Assembly (NCBI GenBank): GCA_938024995.1
Contig: CALJDU010000097.1
Coordinates: 1 to 38,129 of the forward strand
Length of the DNA: 38,129 bases
Direction of reading: 5' to 3'
Source: an uncultured bacterium
GTDB taxonomy: Bacteria; Myxococcota_A; Polyangia; Polyangiales; Houyiibacteriaceae
The notes under the pieces were generated by a model that worked only from the letters and a program-made list of their open reading frames with translations, was not told where the DNA came from and did no database searches. Made by a program: the position numbers and the translations under genes. This document shows positions 15,795 through 23,870 of the stretch, in pieces (within the stretch, counting starts at the first letter, position 1; each line of letters begins with the position of its first letter).

Positions 15795-15934
15795 GCACAG
15801 CGCCTCGCGCGCTCTTGCGCGGCGCCACAAAACGGCCCTGCACCTTTTTTCTCTCTCGCGTGTCCTGCATGTAGGTTCATGTCCTACCACCACCGCTGCG
15901 GGTCAGCCCTCCGCGGCCACAACAACGAGGTCCC

Positions 15935-16249
15935 ATGCGCTACCTGGGAAAAGAACGCCGAATCCACAAGGTCTACGTCACGCGGAACACCGAGTACCAC
16001 GTACGTCGCGATGTCTGCGTCGCGGTACGTGACCGACGTACGGGTGGCTTCTTGCGCGGACACATGGCGCTCTCGAGCATCGTCACCGGCGGCCTCGCGT
16101 TTCATCGCGGCGGAGGCATCTTCCCGAACGACAAGCTCCCGCGCGTGGGCGAGTCGCTCTTCTTCGTCGCGAAAGGACGCGACCTGGTGACCAGCCCGAT
16201 CGAGTCCATCGATCGACCCGAGCGCGAGACCGTCGCGCGCTACAACTGA
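15935..16249 (+). CDS. small protein of unknown function
   Basis: A 104-residue basic protein with no signal peptide or membrane segment. I do not recognise the family. The sequence is rich in charged beta-strand-like stretches ('RIHKVYVTRNTEYHV', 'VCVAVRDRRTGGFLRGH') and ends in 'ERETVARYN'. GAGGT precedes the ATG by 3-4 nt. Start, length and codon use look like a real gene, and the opposite strand is free of a competing gene. It ends 3 bp from the stop of the convergent glycosidase-like gene. It may be a small nucleic-acid-binding or regulatory protein, but this rests only on its charge. Confidence 0.7.
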   Translation: MRYLGKERRIHKVYVTRNTEYHVRRDVCVAVRDRRTGGFLRGHMALSSIVTGGLAFHRGGGIFPNDKLPRVGESLFFVAKGRDLVTSPIESIDRPERETVARYN

Positions 16250-16252
16250 CCT

Positions 16253-17110
16253 TTATCGCGGCTCAAACGCGATGACGTTCGGCACGTCCCAAAACGCCAT
16301 GTTGTCATCGTTTTCATTGAAGCCATCCTCGTAGCTCCCGACCTCGCGAACAGAGTGACCCTCGGCCGAGACGACGAGTGACGCTTCGGGTCCGCCCTCC
16401 ATGTAGATCATCCCGCGGATGCCGAGCGCGTCGTCCGCGAGCATCTGATTGAGCTGCGTCATGCGATAGGGAGTTCGGGTGTGCATAAACACCGCGCGCC
16501 CTTCTCGGTCGACCCCAAGCCCCGCTGCGCTGTAGCGCTTGCGATTGGGCCAGCGGACCGCGCGTCCTCGGCAGTCGACCATCCGAAGCGCCTGCAGCAC
16601 GTTTCCGTAACGCGCGCGCAGTCGCGGGAGCGCTTGGGAACACCCGCGCCCGCCTACCCGAAGCGGAGCTCCGCGACGAAGCGGCTCGAAGCCGATGACG
16701 CCGTGATAGCGCGAAACATGTCGGTCGCTCACGACCTCGCCGTCCTGTTTCATGAAGCCGACGCTGCGGCCGCTCGGAAGAAACATCCCCGCGTTGATCG
16801 CCCCGCCGAGGTGATGCTCCCGAACCCAGCGCGGAATCGGTCGGCGAGCGCCGTGTCGCGCCTCCGTCAGAATGCGAAGTCGATAGCGCGCGAGATCGAC
16901 CCGCACGAGCGTGATGACGCCGTTCCCAATCACGCCGCCCGATCCATCGTCCACGCTCGGCGCAATGGACGCCGCCACCCGCTCCACGGTGACCCCCGAT
17001 GTCTGCGCGCGCGTGACCGAACGGAACGCATCCACAGAGAGAACGCAGAGCGCGACGCAAGCGACGACCCCGACGAACGCGGCGAGCTGAACCCAGTACT
17101 TCACGACCAC
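16253..17110 (-). CDS. phosphodiester glycosidase family protein (NAGPA-like)
   Basis: A 285-residue protein with one N-terminal membrane segment (about residues 8-27, probably a signal anchor) and a domain resembling PF09992, which contains mammalian NAGPA (removes GlcNAc from phosphodiesters) and related bacterial proteins. 'GAINAGMF' (about 104-111) and 'MIYMEGGPEASL' (about 236-247, corresponding to the usual 'LDGGGS' motif) support this; the second motif is altered. It is likely active on the periplasmic side. The start is GTG at 17110, with a second GTG at 17104. The SGNH hydrolase gene ends 39 bp upstream on the same strand, so the two are probably co-transcribed and may act on one surface glycan. 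Confidence 0.75.
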   Translation of the reverse strand: MVVKYWVQLAAFVGVVACVALCVLSVDAFRSVTRAQTSGVTVERVAASIAPSVDDGSGGVIGNGVITLVRVDLARYRLRILTEARHGARRPIPRWVREHHLGGAINAGMFLPSGRSVGFMKQDGEVVSDRHVSRYHGVIGFEPLRRGAPLRVGGRGCSQALPRLRARYGNVLQALRMVDCRGRAVRWPNRKRYSAAGLGVDREGRAVFMHTRTPYRMTQLNQMLADDALGIRGMIYMEGGPEASLVVSAEGHSVREVGSYEDGFNENDDNMAFWDVPNVIAFEPR

Positions 17111-17149
17111 ACTACGGGCGAGCGGGTCATGATCATTCCGACGCTCAGC

Positions 17150-18262
17150 TCAGTCTCCACCAACTCCGGCGACGATCATCTCGTAGAGCGCGTTCCCGAG
17201 TCGCGCGTGCCCTTCCGTCGTGAAGTGAACATGGTCGTCATACGCGAGACCTTCGGCGACCCAGCGCGCCATCGCGCCCTCCCCGCCGATGAACGCGAGC
17301 GTATCGAAGAACGCGCAGCCTTGTTCGCGCGCGACCGCACGTTGGGTCTCCACGATCTCGCGTGTTCGCGGCCTCGGCTCGCGGGTTCCATCCGGGCGCC
17401 GACGCGGGTACTCGCCTGGGCCGATCAACAAACACGACGCGCTCGGGCTCGATCGCTTCAGGCGCGTCAGGACGCGCGTCAGCCGGTTTCGGTACCGCGC
17501 GATCGGTCCGCGGTCAGCGCTCTCGTTCGTCCCATACGCGAGCGCGATCAGGTGGTAGCCGCGCTGGCGCAAGTGCGCGCGTTGCACCGGCCAATTCCAC
17601 AAGAGCTGGTCCCGCGCGCGCGCTCCGGGGACACCAAACGCGTCGAGGGTGAGGCCGGTTGTGCCTTTCACGAAGTTAACGCCATACAGCGTGACCGCCG
17701 CACGTGCGCGGAGCTCGAAGGTGTTGCCGCCAGCGTCGATGTCGACATAGCCAAGCCCGTCGCCGCGGTTCGTCACGCGCTCGACGCGGGCGCCATCGAT
17801 CCACACGTCAAAGGCGCCGCCGCGCTGTACGTAAATCCGCGCGCGATCAAAGCGCCTGTCATCTCGCAAACGCATGATCGAGCGCGCTCTCGGGCGCGCC
17901 CGGACCGCGAAGCCCGCGAGACCGAAGGTCCCCGGGTCGCGCGAACGGCCGCGGATCAACCGCGCATCAAAGCGCCCGCGCGCGGTCAGCTCCACGTCGC
18001 GATGGCCATATGCGCGGAACGGTCGCCCGGGGACCACGAAGCCGACCCCACCGTCTCCGAAGCGCGCCTGCAGTCGCGACCGAAGCACGCTGGTGAACTC
18101 ATCGGAAGCAGTGTGCGAGGCGCCGTAAACGACCACGCGAACGGGACGCTCCCCAGAAGCGCGGAGCGAATTGTGAAACTGCGCCAGCGGCTCTTGGGCC
18201 TGCGCCAGCTGCGTCGCCGCGAGGACAAGGACGATCGCACAGAGCCTCATCGCGTACCGCAT
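17150..18262 (-). CDS. secreted SGNH/GDSL hydrolase
   Basis: A 370-residue exported protein: signal peptide 1-22 ('IVLVLAATQLAQAQ') and an SGNH esterase fold. Block I is 'YGASHTASDE' with Ser49 (Ala replaces the usual Asp of GDS). Block III is 'AYGTNES', which carries the Asn. Block V is 'DHVHFT' with D343 and H346. An inserted beta-rich segment at about 115-200 resembles the carbohydrate-binding jelly-roll seen in SGNH proteins of sugar O-acetylation systems. It is a paralogue of the membrane-anchored gene at 34882-36576: both share 'RFGDGG-GFV', 'GHRD' or 'RHRD' after block I, and 'GEGAMxRW'. It may add or remove acyl groups on a glycan. TACGTT is 8 nt before the ATG. Confidence 0.85.
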   Translation of the reverse strand: MRYAMRLCAIVLVLAATQLAQAQEPLAQFHNSLRASGERPVRVVVYGASHTASDEFTSVLRSRLQARFGDGGVGFVVPGRPFRAYGHRDVELTARGRFDARLIRGRSRDPGTFGLAGFAVRARPRARSIMRLRDDRRFDRARIYVQRGGAFDVWIDGARVERVTNRGDGLGYVDIDAGGNTFELRARAAVTLYGVNFVKGTTGLTLDAFGVPGARARDQLLWNWPVQRAHLRQRGYHLIALAYGTNESADRGPIARYRNRLTRVLTRLKRSSPSASCLLIGPGEYPRRRPDGTREPRPRTREIVETQRAVAREQGCAFFDTLAFIGGEGAMARWVAEGLAYDDHVHFTTEGHARLGNALYEMIVAGVGGD

Positions 18263-18270
18263 GCGGTCCG

Positions 18271-18276
18271 AACGTA
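18271..18276 (-). promoter_or_regulatory. candidate -10 element for the SGNH hydrolase
   Basis: Minus-strand TACGTT, a TANNNT hexamer 8 nt before the ATG at 18262, between two co-directional genes separated by 46 bp. It implies an own start even though the amidohydrolase gene lies just upstream. Confidence 0.35.
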
Positions 18277-18308
18277 CCTCACCGCCGGCGCTATTTCAGC
18301 GCGCGCGA

Positions 18309-19184
18309 CTACGGAGCGAGGAGCGCTTCGAAGTTCGCCGAGAAGATCCGCTCGCGTTCGTCTTCGGTCACGGGGAGCCGCTCGACCCAGCGCTTGATCT
18401 CCTCGTAGTCGTAGCTCTCGTCTTCTTCATGGAAGCCGTACGGCGCGTCGGTCCCGAAGAGGCATCGCCGCGCTCCCATCGCCGCGACCGCGTCTCGAGC
18501 GAGCGCCTCGTTGATGTACGGGCTGCTCAGGTCGACGTGAAGGTTCGGGGTCTTGGCGGACGCGACGCGCCACAGATCATCGTAGAAGGGAAAGCCGGCG
18601 TGCGCGGCGATCAACTTGAGCTTTGGAAACGACTCGGACATCGCGACAAAGTCACCGCCGCTGCGAAAGCCCAAGTGAATCAGAACGGGGACGCCCAGCT
18701 CTTCGCAACGACCGAGCACGGGCCCCAAGATCGCGGTCTTGTAGTCGTGCCAGTGCGGGTGGAGCTTCACCCCGATCATGCCGGGCACCGAGCGCCAACG
18801 CTCGAGCGTATCGAGCACCGCGTCGTCATGGGCCGGGTTGAGGAAGATCCAACCGAGGAAACGATCGGGATGCGCGCCGACCACGTTCGCGACCGACTCA
18901 TTGTCCGGCTGCGGATAGATCGGGAAGCGCCCTTCCCCCGGGATCCACACCTGGCCTTTGCGCGCGATGGTGACGCGATGGATCGCTTCGGCGATCGAGC
19001 GCGTGCTCTTGCGACGCATCAAGCGGCGAACCGTGGCGAGCAGCGCGGGGGACGCCTCGGGCAGCGGATCGTTGAGCGACGGGATCAGCGCGATGCGGTC
19101 CACCCCCGCCGCGTCCATCTTCGCGATCACGCGATCGAGATCGAGCATGCGCGGCTCAAAGTGGGCGTGGCAGTCGATCTTCAC
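18309..19184 (-). CDS. amidohydrolase family protein (ACMSD-like metal-dependent hydrolase)
   Basis: A 291-residue TIM-barrel amidohydrolase of the PF04909 group. The metal site is visible: H6 and H8 in 'DCHAHFE', 'KLHPHWHDY' in mid-protein, 'VLIHLGF', 'AAHAGFPF', and the Asp in 'LFGTDAPYG'. Relatives hydrolyse or decarboxylate ring acids and lactones; the substrate cannot be read from sequence. No signal peptide, so it is cytosolic. The start is GTG at 19184, fixed by the motif beginning at residue 4, with TACGAG 6 nt upstream. It diverges from the peptidase at 19264 with about 80 bp between. Confidence 0.9.
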   Translation of the reverse strand: MKIDCHAHFEPRMLDLDRVIAKMDAAGVDRIALIPSLNDPLPEASPALLATVRRLMRRKSTRSIAEAIHRVTIARKGQVWIPGEGRFPIYPQPDNESVANVVGAHPDRFLGWIFLNPAHDDAVLDTLERWRSVPGMIGVKLHPHWHDYKTAILGPVLGRCEELGVPVLIHLGFRSGGDFVAMSESFPKLKLIAAHAGFPFYDDLWRVASAKTPNLHVDLSSPYINEALARDAVAAMGARRCLFGTDAPYGFHEEDESYDYEEIKRWVERLPVTEDERERIFSANFEALLAP

Positions 19185-19190
19185 GGGTCT

Positions 19191-19196
19191 CTCGTA
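19191..19196 (-). promoter_or_regulatory. candidate -10 element for the amidohydrolase
   Basis: Minus-strand TACGAG 6 nt before the GTG at 19184; no Shine-Dalgarno. A weak match, but in the shared position. Confidence 0.3.
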
Positions 19197-19250
19197 CTCG
19201 GGAACCCCGCGCGATGTCGAGCGACCGCTGTTTCACAGACCGTCCTTTGA

Positions 19251-19256
19251 TACCTT
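19251..19256 (+). promoter_or_regulatory. candidate -10 element for the S9 peptidase
   Basis: TACCTT, a TANNNT hexamer 7 nt before the ATG at 19264. No Shine-Dalgarno is present and no clear -35 was found. Confidence 0.38.
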
Positions 19257-19263
19257 CCGCGCG

Positions 19264-21522
19264 ATGAACAGCGAGATGACCACGACCTCAAATCGCGACG
19301 CCACGCTTCGCGGTGCGGTGAAGACCTGCGCGTTACTCTCGCTCGCGCTGACGATCGGATGCGGCGCGGGTACGCGCGCCCTTGAAACGGAGACCGCTCA
19401 GACCATGCCGACCCCCCTCGCGAACGACAGTTTCCTCGAGCAGTGGGCGATGACCGGAGGGTTTCGCCTCGGGCACCCCACGCGCATCACCTTCACCCCC
19501 GACGGCGAGACGATTCTCTTTTTGCGATCGGGCGCGCGCGACAACCAGCGGGACCTCTTCGCGTACACGATCGCGACTGGGGAAGAGCGCGTGTTGGTCG
19601 ACGCGGACACCTTGCTCTCGGGTGAACAAGAGGAGCTCAGCGCAGAGGAACGCGCGCTGCGGGAACGCCTCCGGATGACCGCGCGTGGCATCGCGAGCTT
19701 CTCGCTCTCGCGCGACGGCACGAAGATCCTCATTCCCCTGTCCGGCAAGCTCTTCATCTTCGGTCGCGAGTCTGGCGAGGTCACCGAGCTCCCGAGCGAC
19801 GGCGGCTACGCGAACGACCCGCAGATGTCACCGAGCGGCGAGAAGGTCGCCTGCGTGCGCGACGGAGATCTCTACGTCATCGACATCGCCTCGAGGAGCC
19901 AAGAGCGCTTGACCGAGCGGCCAAACGACGACGTGACCCACGGGCTCGCCGAGTTCGTCGCCCAGGAAGAGATGAGCCGCTACCACGGCTACTGGTGGTC
20001 CCCGGACAGCCAGACGATCGTGTTTCAACAGAACGACAACAGCGGCGTCGAGCTCCTCTACGCCAGCAACCCGATCGATCCCGCACAAGCCCCTCACGGA
20101 TCACGCTACCCACGGGTCGGCACCGACAACGCGGTCGTGAAGCTCGGGCTGATCCCCGCGAGCGGCGGCGACATCACCTTCATCGAGTGGGACCGCGAAG
20201 CGTTCGAGTACGTGGCAACGGTGCGCTGGGATCGCGACGCCCTGCGCGTGCTCGTCCAAGACCGACGCCAGCGGGTCGAGCAGCTGCTGCACGTCAACGT
20301 CGAGAGCGGCGCGACGGAGCGCGTCTTGGAAGAGCGCGATGACCGCTGGCTCAACCTCAGTCAGTCCGTTCCGCGTCGCCACGGAGACGGCTTCCTCTGG
20401 TTCACTGAACGTGACGGCCACGCGCGACTGGAGCGACGCTCGGCCAGCGGCGCGGTCACGCTCAACCCCGGCGCGGTTGAGTTCGCGAGCTTGCTTCACG
20501 CCAAGCGCGATCAAGTGTGGTTCGCGGGCAGCGAAGACCCCACCGAGCGCCACATCTATCGCGTCGACCTTACTGACGGTCAGCCTTCTGCGCCGACGCA
20601 GATCACGTCCGCCCCCGGCGTCCACGACGGCACCTTCGGTCCAAACGAGCTCTGGGTACACAACGCGCACACGCTCGCGGGTGGCCCCTCGTTCACGGTC
20701 CGGCGCGGCACCGAGGTCATCGGTCAGCTTCGCTCGGTCGCGGAGGCGCCCCCATTTGAGCCGAACGTCGAGCACGTCACGGTCGGAGAGCTCGGCTACA
20801 ACGCCGTCGTCATTCGTCCGCGTAACTTCGACGCGAGCGTTCGCTACCCCGTCATCGTCTCGGTCTACGGCGGCCCCGGACACCCCAAGGTCCGCAAGGC
20901 GCGCGACCTCCCGCTCCGCGAGCAATGGCAGGCCGATCATGGCTTCATTGTCGTGAGCCTCGATGGTCGTGGGACGCCGGGACGCGGTCGCGAGTGGGAA
21001 CGCGCGACCTCCCTCGACGTGATCACCTTGCCGCTCCAAGATCAGATCGCGGGTCTACACGCCCTCGGTGCGCGCTTCCCCGAAATGGATCTCTCGCGCG
21101 TCGGCATCTACGGCTGGTCGTTCGGCGGCTACTTCTCGGCGCACGCGGTCATGCGTCACCCCGACATCTTCAAGGTCGGCGTCGCGGGCGCCCCGGTGTG
21201 CGCGTGGGAGGACTACGACACGCACTACACGGAGCGATACATGGGCTTGCTGAGCGAGAACGCGGAGGGCTACGCGAGCACCTCGGTCTTGCCGTACGCA
21301 GCGCAGCTGGAGCGCCCCCTGATGGTCATTCACGGTACGAGCGACGACAACGTCTACTTCGTTCACGCGATCAAGATGTCGGACGCGCTTCTTCGCGCCG
21401 GTCGCCCGCACGAGTTCGTGCCGCTGGCGGGCTCAACGCACATGGTCGCCGATCCCAACGTGGCGAAGGCGCTCCACGGGCGGATCATGCGCTTCCTCGC
21501 CGATGGCGTATCCGCGAACTAA
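19264..21522 (+). CDS. S9B dipeptidyl peptidase IV-like lipoprotein
   Basis: A 752-residue prolyl-oligopeptidase-family peptidase. The N terminus has a signal with the lipobox-like 'LTIGC' (C33), so it is probably membrane-anchored and periplasmic or outer-surface. A beta-propeller (about 60-500) carries the 'QEEMSRYHGYWWSPD' segment, whose Glu pair binds the substrate N terminus in DPP-IV. The C-terminal hydrolase domain has Ser619 in 'GWSFGGY', Asp694/695 in 'GTSDDNVYF' and His726 in 'GSTHMV'. DPP-IV enzymes remove N-terminal X-Pro or X-Ala dipeptides. Length matches the family (about 700-760). ATG 19264 is chosen for the signal peptide; a second ATG four codons later is possible. The frame is open for 300 bp upstream over the amidohydrolase gene, which is coincidental. 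Confidence 0.94.
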   Translation: MNSEMTTTSNRDATLRGAVKTCALLSLALTIGCGAGTRALETETAQTMPTPLANDSFLEQWAMTGGFRLGHPTRITFTPDGETILFLRSGARDNQRDLFAYTIATGEERVLVDADTLLSGEQEELSAEERALRERLRMTARGIASFSLSRDGTKILIPLSGKLFIFGRESGEVTELPSDGGYANDPQMSPSGEKVACVRDGDLYVIDIASRSQERLTERPNDDVTHGLAEFVAQEEMSRYHGYWWSPDSQTIVFQQNDNSGVELLYASNPIDPAQAPHGSRYPRVGTDNAVVKLGLIPASGGDITFIEWDREAFEYVATVRWDRDALRVLVQDRRQRVEQLLHVNVESGATERVLEERDDRWLNLSQSVPRRHGDGFLWFTERDGHARLERRSASGAVTLNPGAVEFASLLHAKRDQVWFAGSEDPTERHIYRVDLTDGQPSAPTQITSAPGVHDGTFGPNELWVHNAHTLAGGPSFTVRRGTEVIGQLRSVAEAPPFEPNVEHVTVGELGYNAVVIRPRNFDASVRYPVIVSVYGGPGHPKVRKARDLPLREQWQADHGFIVVSLDGRGTPGRGREWERATSLDVITLPLQDQIAGLHALGARFPEMDLSRVGIYGWSFGGYFSAHAVMRHPDIFKVGVAGAPVCAWEDYDTHYTERYMGLLSENAEGYASTSVLPYAAQLERPLMVIHGTSDDNVYFVHAIKMSDALLRAGRPHEFVPLAGSTHMVADPNVAKALHGRIMRFLADGVSAN

Positions 21523-21572
21523 CGCGAGCGACATCTGCGACCTGGAGGGCTGCGTCGATTGCATGTTCCTGC

Positions 21573-21578
21573 TAGAAC
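21573..21578 (+). promoter_or_regulatory. candidate extended -10 element for the DUF3105 lipoprotein
   Basis: TAGAAC preceded by TGC (extended -10 TGn) and 7 nt before the ATG at 21586. No Shine-Dalgarno. It lies 50 bp past the peptidase stop, so this gene probably has its own promoter. Confidence 0.35.
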
Positions 21579-21585
21579 CGGACGC

Positions 21586-22380
21586 ATGCTTAGAACCGTC
21601 GCCCTTGGATCGCTCGTCTTGGTGTTTGGCGCCGCATTGGGGTGCGGAGACGATGACTCGTCCACGCTTCCTGACGCGACCGACGCGACCGTCGACACCA
21701 CCCCGCCGGAGCCGGCCGAGACGTTCCTGATGCCGGACGCGCCGCCGCTCGACGGAGAGACGGAGTGCCGCATTCGTCTCTTCAACGACCCGGGCGAAGG
21801 CAGCAACCACGTCGACGTGTGCTCCGAGCTGACCTACCCGTACCACCCGCCCGCGGTCGGTCCGCACTACTCGCGCTGGGCGAACTTCCGGACCTATGAC
21901 GCCCCGGTGCCGTGGCCGTTCCTGGTGCACTCGATGGAGCACGGCGCGGTCATCTTTGCGTACCGTTGCGACGAGACCGAGTGCCCCGAAGTTCACGCCG
22001 CAATGGACGCGATCAGCGCCGGGATCGACGACCCGAAGTGCCGCGACTTTGACGACGTCGAGTCGCGCTTCATTAAGGTGCCCGATCCCACGCTCGACAC
22101 GCCCTTCGTGCTGACCGCCTGGGAGAACACCTACGAGGCGACCTGTCTCGACCAAGAGTCCGCGCAAGCGTTCGTCGACACGCACTACGCGCAAGCGCCG
22201 GAGGACTTTTGCTCACCCGGCGTGGACCTCGCGGACCAGGACTGGTGCGAGGGCTTCCCGATGGACGCGGGCGTCGAGGACGCGGGCGCAGATGCGGGTG
22301 ACGCTGACGCGGGTGACGCCGGCGTACCGGACGCCAGCCCGGATGCCGGTGACGCTGGGACCGACGCGGACGCCAGCTAG
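21586..22380 (+). CDS. DUF3105 domain lipoprotein with Asp/Ala/Gly tail
   Basis: A 264-residue lipoprotein. The signal peptide ends in 'GAALGC' (C20), followed by an acidic linker. The central domain (about 55-195) matches DUF3105 (PF11303), with 'VGPHYSRWANF' and 'FLVHSMEHGAVIFAY' as its signature; the paired His residues may bind metal. The function of DUF3105 is not known. The last 39 residues are a low-complexity run of 'DAG' and 'DAD' units encoded by imperfect DNA repeats. A type II signal and acidic linkers suggest a membrane-tethered protein reaching out on a flexible tail. ATG 21586 is chosen over a TTG at 21559. Confidence 0.85.
   Translation: MLRTVALGSLVLVFGAALGCGDDDSSTLPDATDATVDTTPPEPAETFLMPDAPPLDGETECRIRLFNDPGEGSNHVDVCSELTYPYHPPAVGPHYSRWANFRTYDAPVPWPFLVHSMEHGAVIFAYRCDETECPEVHAAMDAISAGIDDPKCRDFDDVESRFIKVPDPTLDTPFVLTAWENTYEATCLDQESAQAFVDTHYAQAPEDFCSPGVDLADQDWCEGFPMDAGVEDAGADAGDADAGDAGVPDASPDAGDAGTDADAS
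22261..22377 (+). repeat. Asp-Ala-Gly coding low-complexity repeat
   Basis: Imperfect units such as gacgcgggtgac encode 'DAG' and 'DAD' at the C terminus of the DUF3105 lipoprotein. The repeat is in frame, so length changes by slippage would keep the reading frame. Confidence 0.6.
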
Positions 22381-22431
22381 CGCCAACGAACACGCGCCCC
22401 AACGAGCGCTCGCGCCCTGCGCATGATCGTC

Positions 22432-22437
22432 TATCCT
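22432..22437 (+). promoter_or_regulatory. candidate -10 element for the aldehyde dehydrogenase
   Basis: TATCCT 6 nt before the ATG at 22444. Its position supports 22444 rather than the in-frame ATG at 22423 as start, since the element would lie inside the longer gene. Confidence 0.38.
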
Positions 22438-22443
22438 TGGCGC

Positions 22444-23859
22444 ATGCTCCAATCTGCGCCTTCCGCTTCGCCGACCCCCGAAGACACGATCGCCGCGATC
22501 CCGAAGACGATCGAGAGGCTCCGTGAGTCGTTCGAGAGCGGTCGCACCCGTCCGCTGGACTGGCGCAAGCGACAGCTCGACGGCATCGCGCGCTTCTGCG
22601 TGGAAAAGGAAGCCGAGCTTCTCGCGGCGCTGAAGAAAGACCTTCGCAAGCCTTCGATCGAGGCCTGGGCCGCGGAGATCAACTTCGTGCGACACGACGC
22701 GGAGTACACCAAAAAGCGCCTCCGCAAATGGACCGCGCCGCAGCGGGTCCGGACGCCCTTGGTCGCGCAGCCCGGCAAGAGCGAGGTGACGAAGCAACCG
22801 CTGGGCGTGGTCCTGATCATCGCGCCTTGGAACTATCCTTTTCAGCTCTTGCTCGCGCCGCTGGTCGCCGCGATCGGTGCCGGGAACTGCGCGGTCCTTA
22901 AGCCCTCTGAGATCTCGCCGAACGTTTCCCGCGTCGTCGCGACCTGGCTCCCCCGCTACGTCGATCAAGGGTGCGTGCAAGTGATCGAGGGCGCGGTCAA
23001 AGAGACGACCGCGCTGCTCGAGGAGCGCTTCGATCACATCTTCTACACCGGCAACGGCACGGTCGGCCGTATCGTCATGCAAGCCGCCGCCAAGCACCTC
23101 ACGCCGGTCACGCTTGAGCTCGGCGGAAAGAGCCCCGTCGTCGTCGACCAACACGTCGACCTCGACGTCGCGGCCAAGCGGATCGTCTACGGCAAGTTCT
23201 TCAACGCCGGGCAAACCTGCGTGGCGCCCGACTACGTACTCGTTCACGAGGCGGTTCACGATGCGCTCATCAACAAGATGGCCGCCGCGATCCGCGAGTT
23301 CTACGGCGAGGATCCGCAGAAGAGCCCCGACCTCGCGCGCATCATCAACGCGCGTCACCACGCGCGCGTCATGAAGCTCATCGAGGGCCAGTCGGTCGTC
23401 GTCGGCGGCAAGAGCGACGTGGGCGACCTCTACATCGCGCCGACCATTCTCAAAGACGTCGCGCCGGACGCGCCGGTCATGCAGGACGAGATCTTCGGCC
23501 CGGTGCTCCCGGTGCTCGCGATGCCGAGCGTCGACCGTGCCATCCGCTTCGTGAACGAACGCGAGAAGCCGCTCGCGCTCTACGCCTTCTCGTCCAACAG
23601 CGCGACCGCGCAGCGCATCGTTGCGCGCACGAGCTCGGGCGGCGCCGCGATCAACCACGTTTGGTTGCACCTCGCGGTGCCTGAGCTGCCCTTCGGCGGC
23701 GTGGGCGAGAGCGGGATGGGCGCTTATCACGGGCGTCATGGCTTCGACTGCTTCACGCATCAGCGCGCGGTCCTGACCAAGCCGACCGCGCTCGACCCCT
23801 CCTTCGTCTACCCGCCCTACACCGCGACCAAGCAGGCGATCATCAAGAAGGTGCTCTAG
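22444..23859 (+). CDS. class 3 aldehyde dehydrogenase
   Basis: A 471-residue NAD(P)-dependent aldehyde dehydrogenase that oxidises aldehydes to acids. 'APWNYPFQLLLAPL' (about 120-133) is the class 3 cofactor-site signature, Glu225 lies in 'LELGGKSP' and the nucleophile Cys259 in 'NAGQTCVAPDY', with the 34-residue spacing usual in class 3. Length and the lack of an N-terminal extension fit ALDH3 or fatty-/coniferyl-aldehyde dehydrogenases. An in-frame ATG at 22423 would add seven residues. The C terminus 'YTATKQAIIKKVL' is the amphipathic tail often seen in membrane-associated members. The next gene starts 12 bp downstream and may be co-transcribed. Confidence 0.94.
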   Translation: MLQSAPSASPTPEDTIAAIPKTIERLRESFESGRTRPLDWRKRQLDGIARFCVEKEAELLAALKKDLRKPSIEAWAAEINFVRHDAEYTKKRLRKWTAPQRVRTPLVAQPGKSEVTKQPLGVVLIIAPWNYPFQLLLAPLVAAIGAGNCAVLKPSEISPNVSRVVATWLPRYVDQGCVQVIEGAVKETTALLEERFDHIFYTGNGTVGRIVMQAAAKHLTPVTLELGGKSPVVVDQHVDLDVAAKRIVYGKFFNAGQTCVAPDYVLVHEAVHDALINKMAAAIREFYGEDPQKSPDLARIINARHHARVMKLIEGQSVVVGGKSDVGDLYIAPTILKDVAPDAPVMQDEIFGPVLPVLAMPSVDRAIRFVNEREKPLALYAFSSNSATAQRIVARTSSGGAAINHVWLHLAVPELPFGGVGESGMGAYHGRHGFDCFTHQRAVLTKPTALDPSFVYPPYTATKQAIIKKVL

Positions 23860-23870
23860 GTACTTGCCGC

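Noticed and set aside
15781..15934. Possible tRNA or small RNA in the gap between manA and the small plus-strand gene
   Set aside because: No cloverleaf, T-loop motif or convincing hairpin plus U-tract; the T-run at about 15845 is not preceded by a stem.
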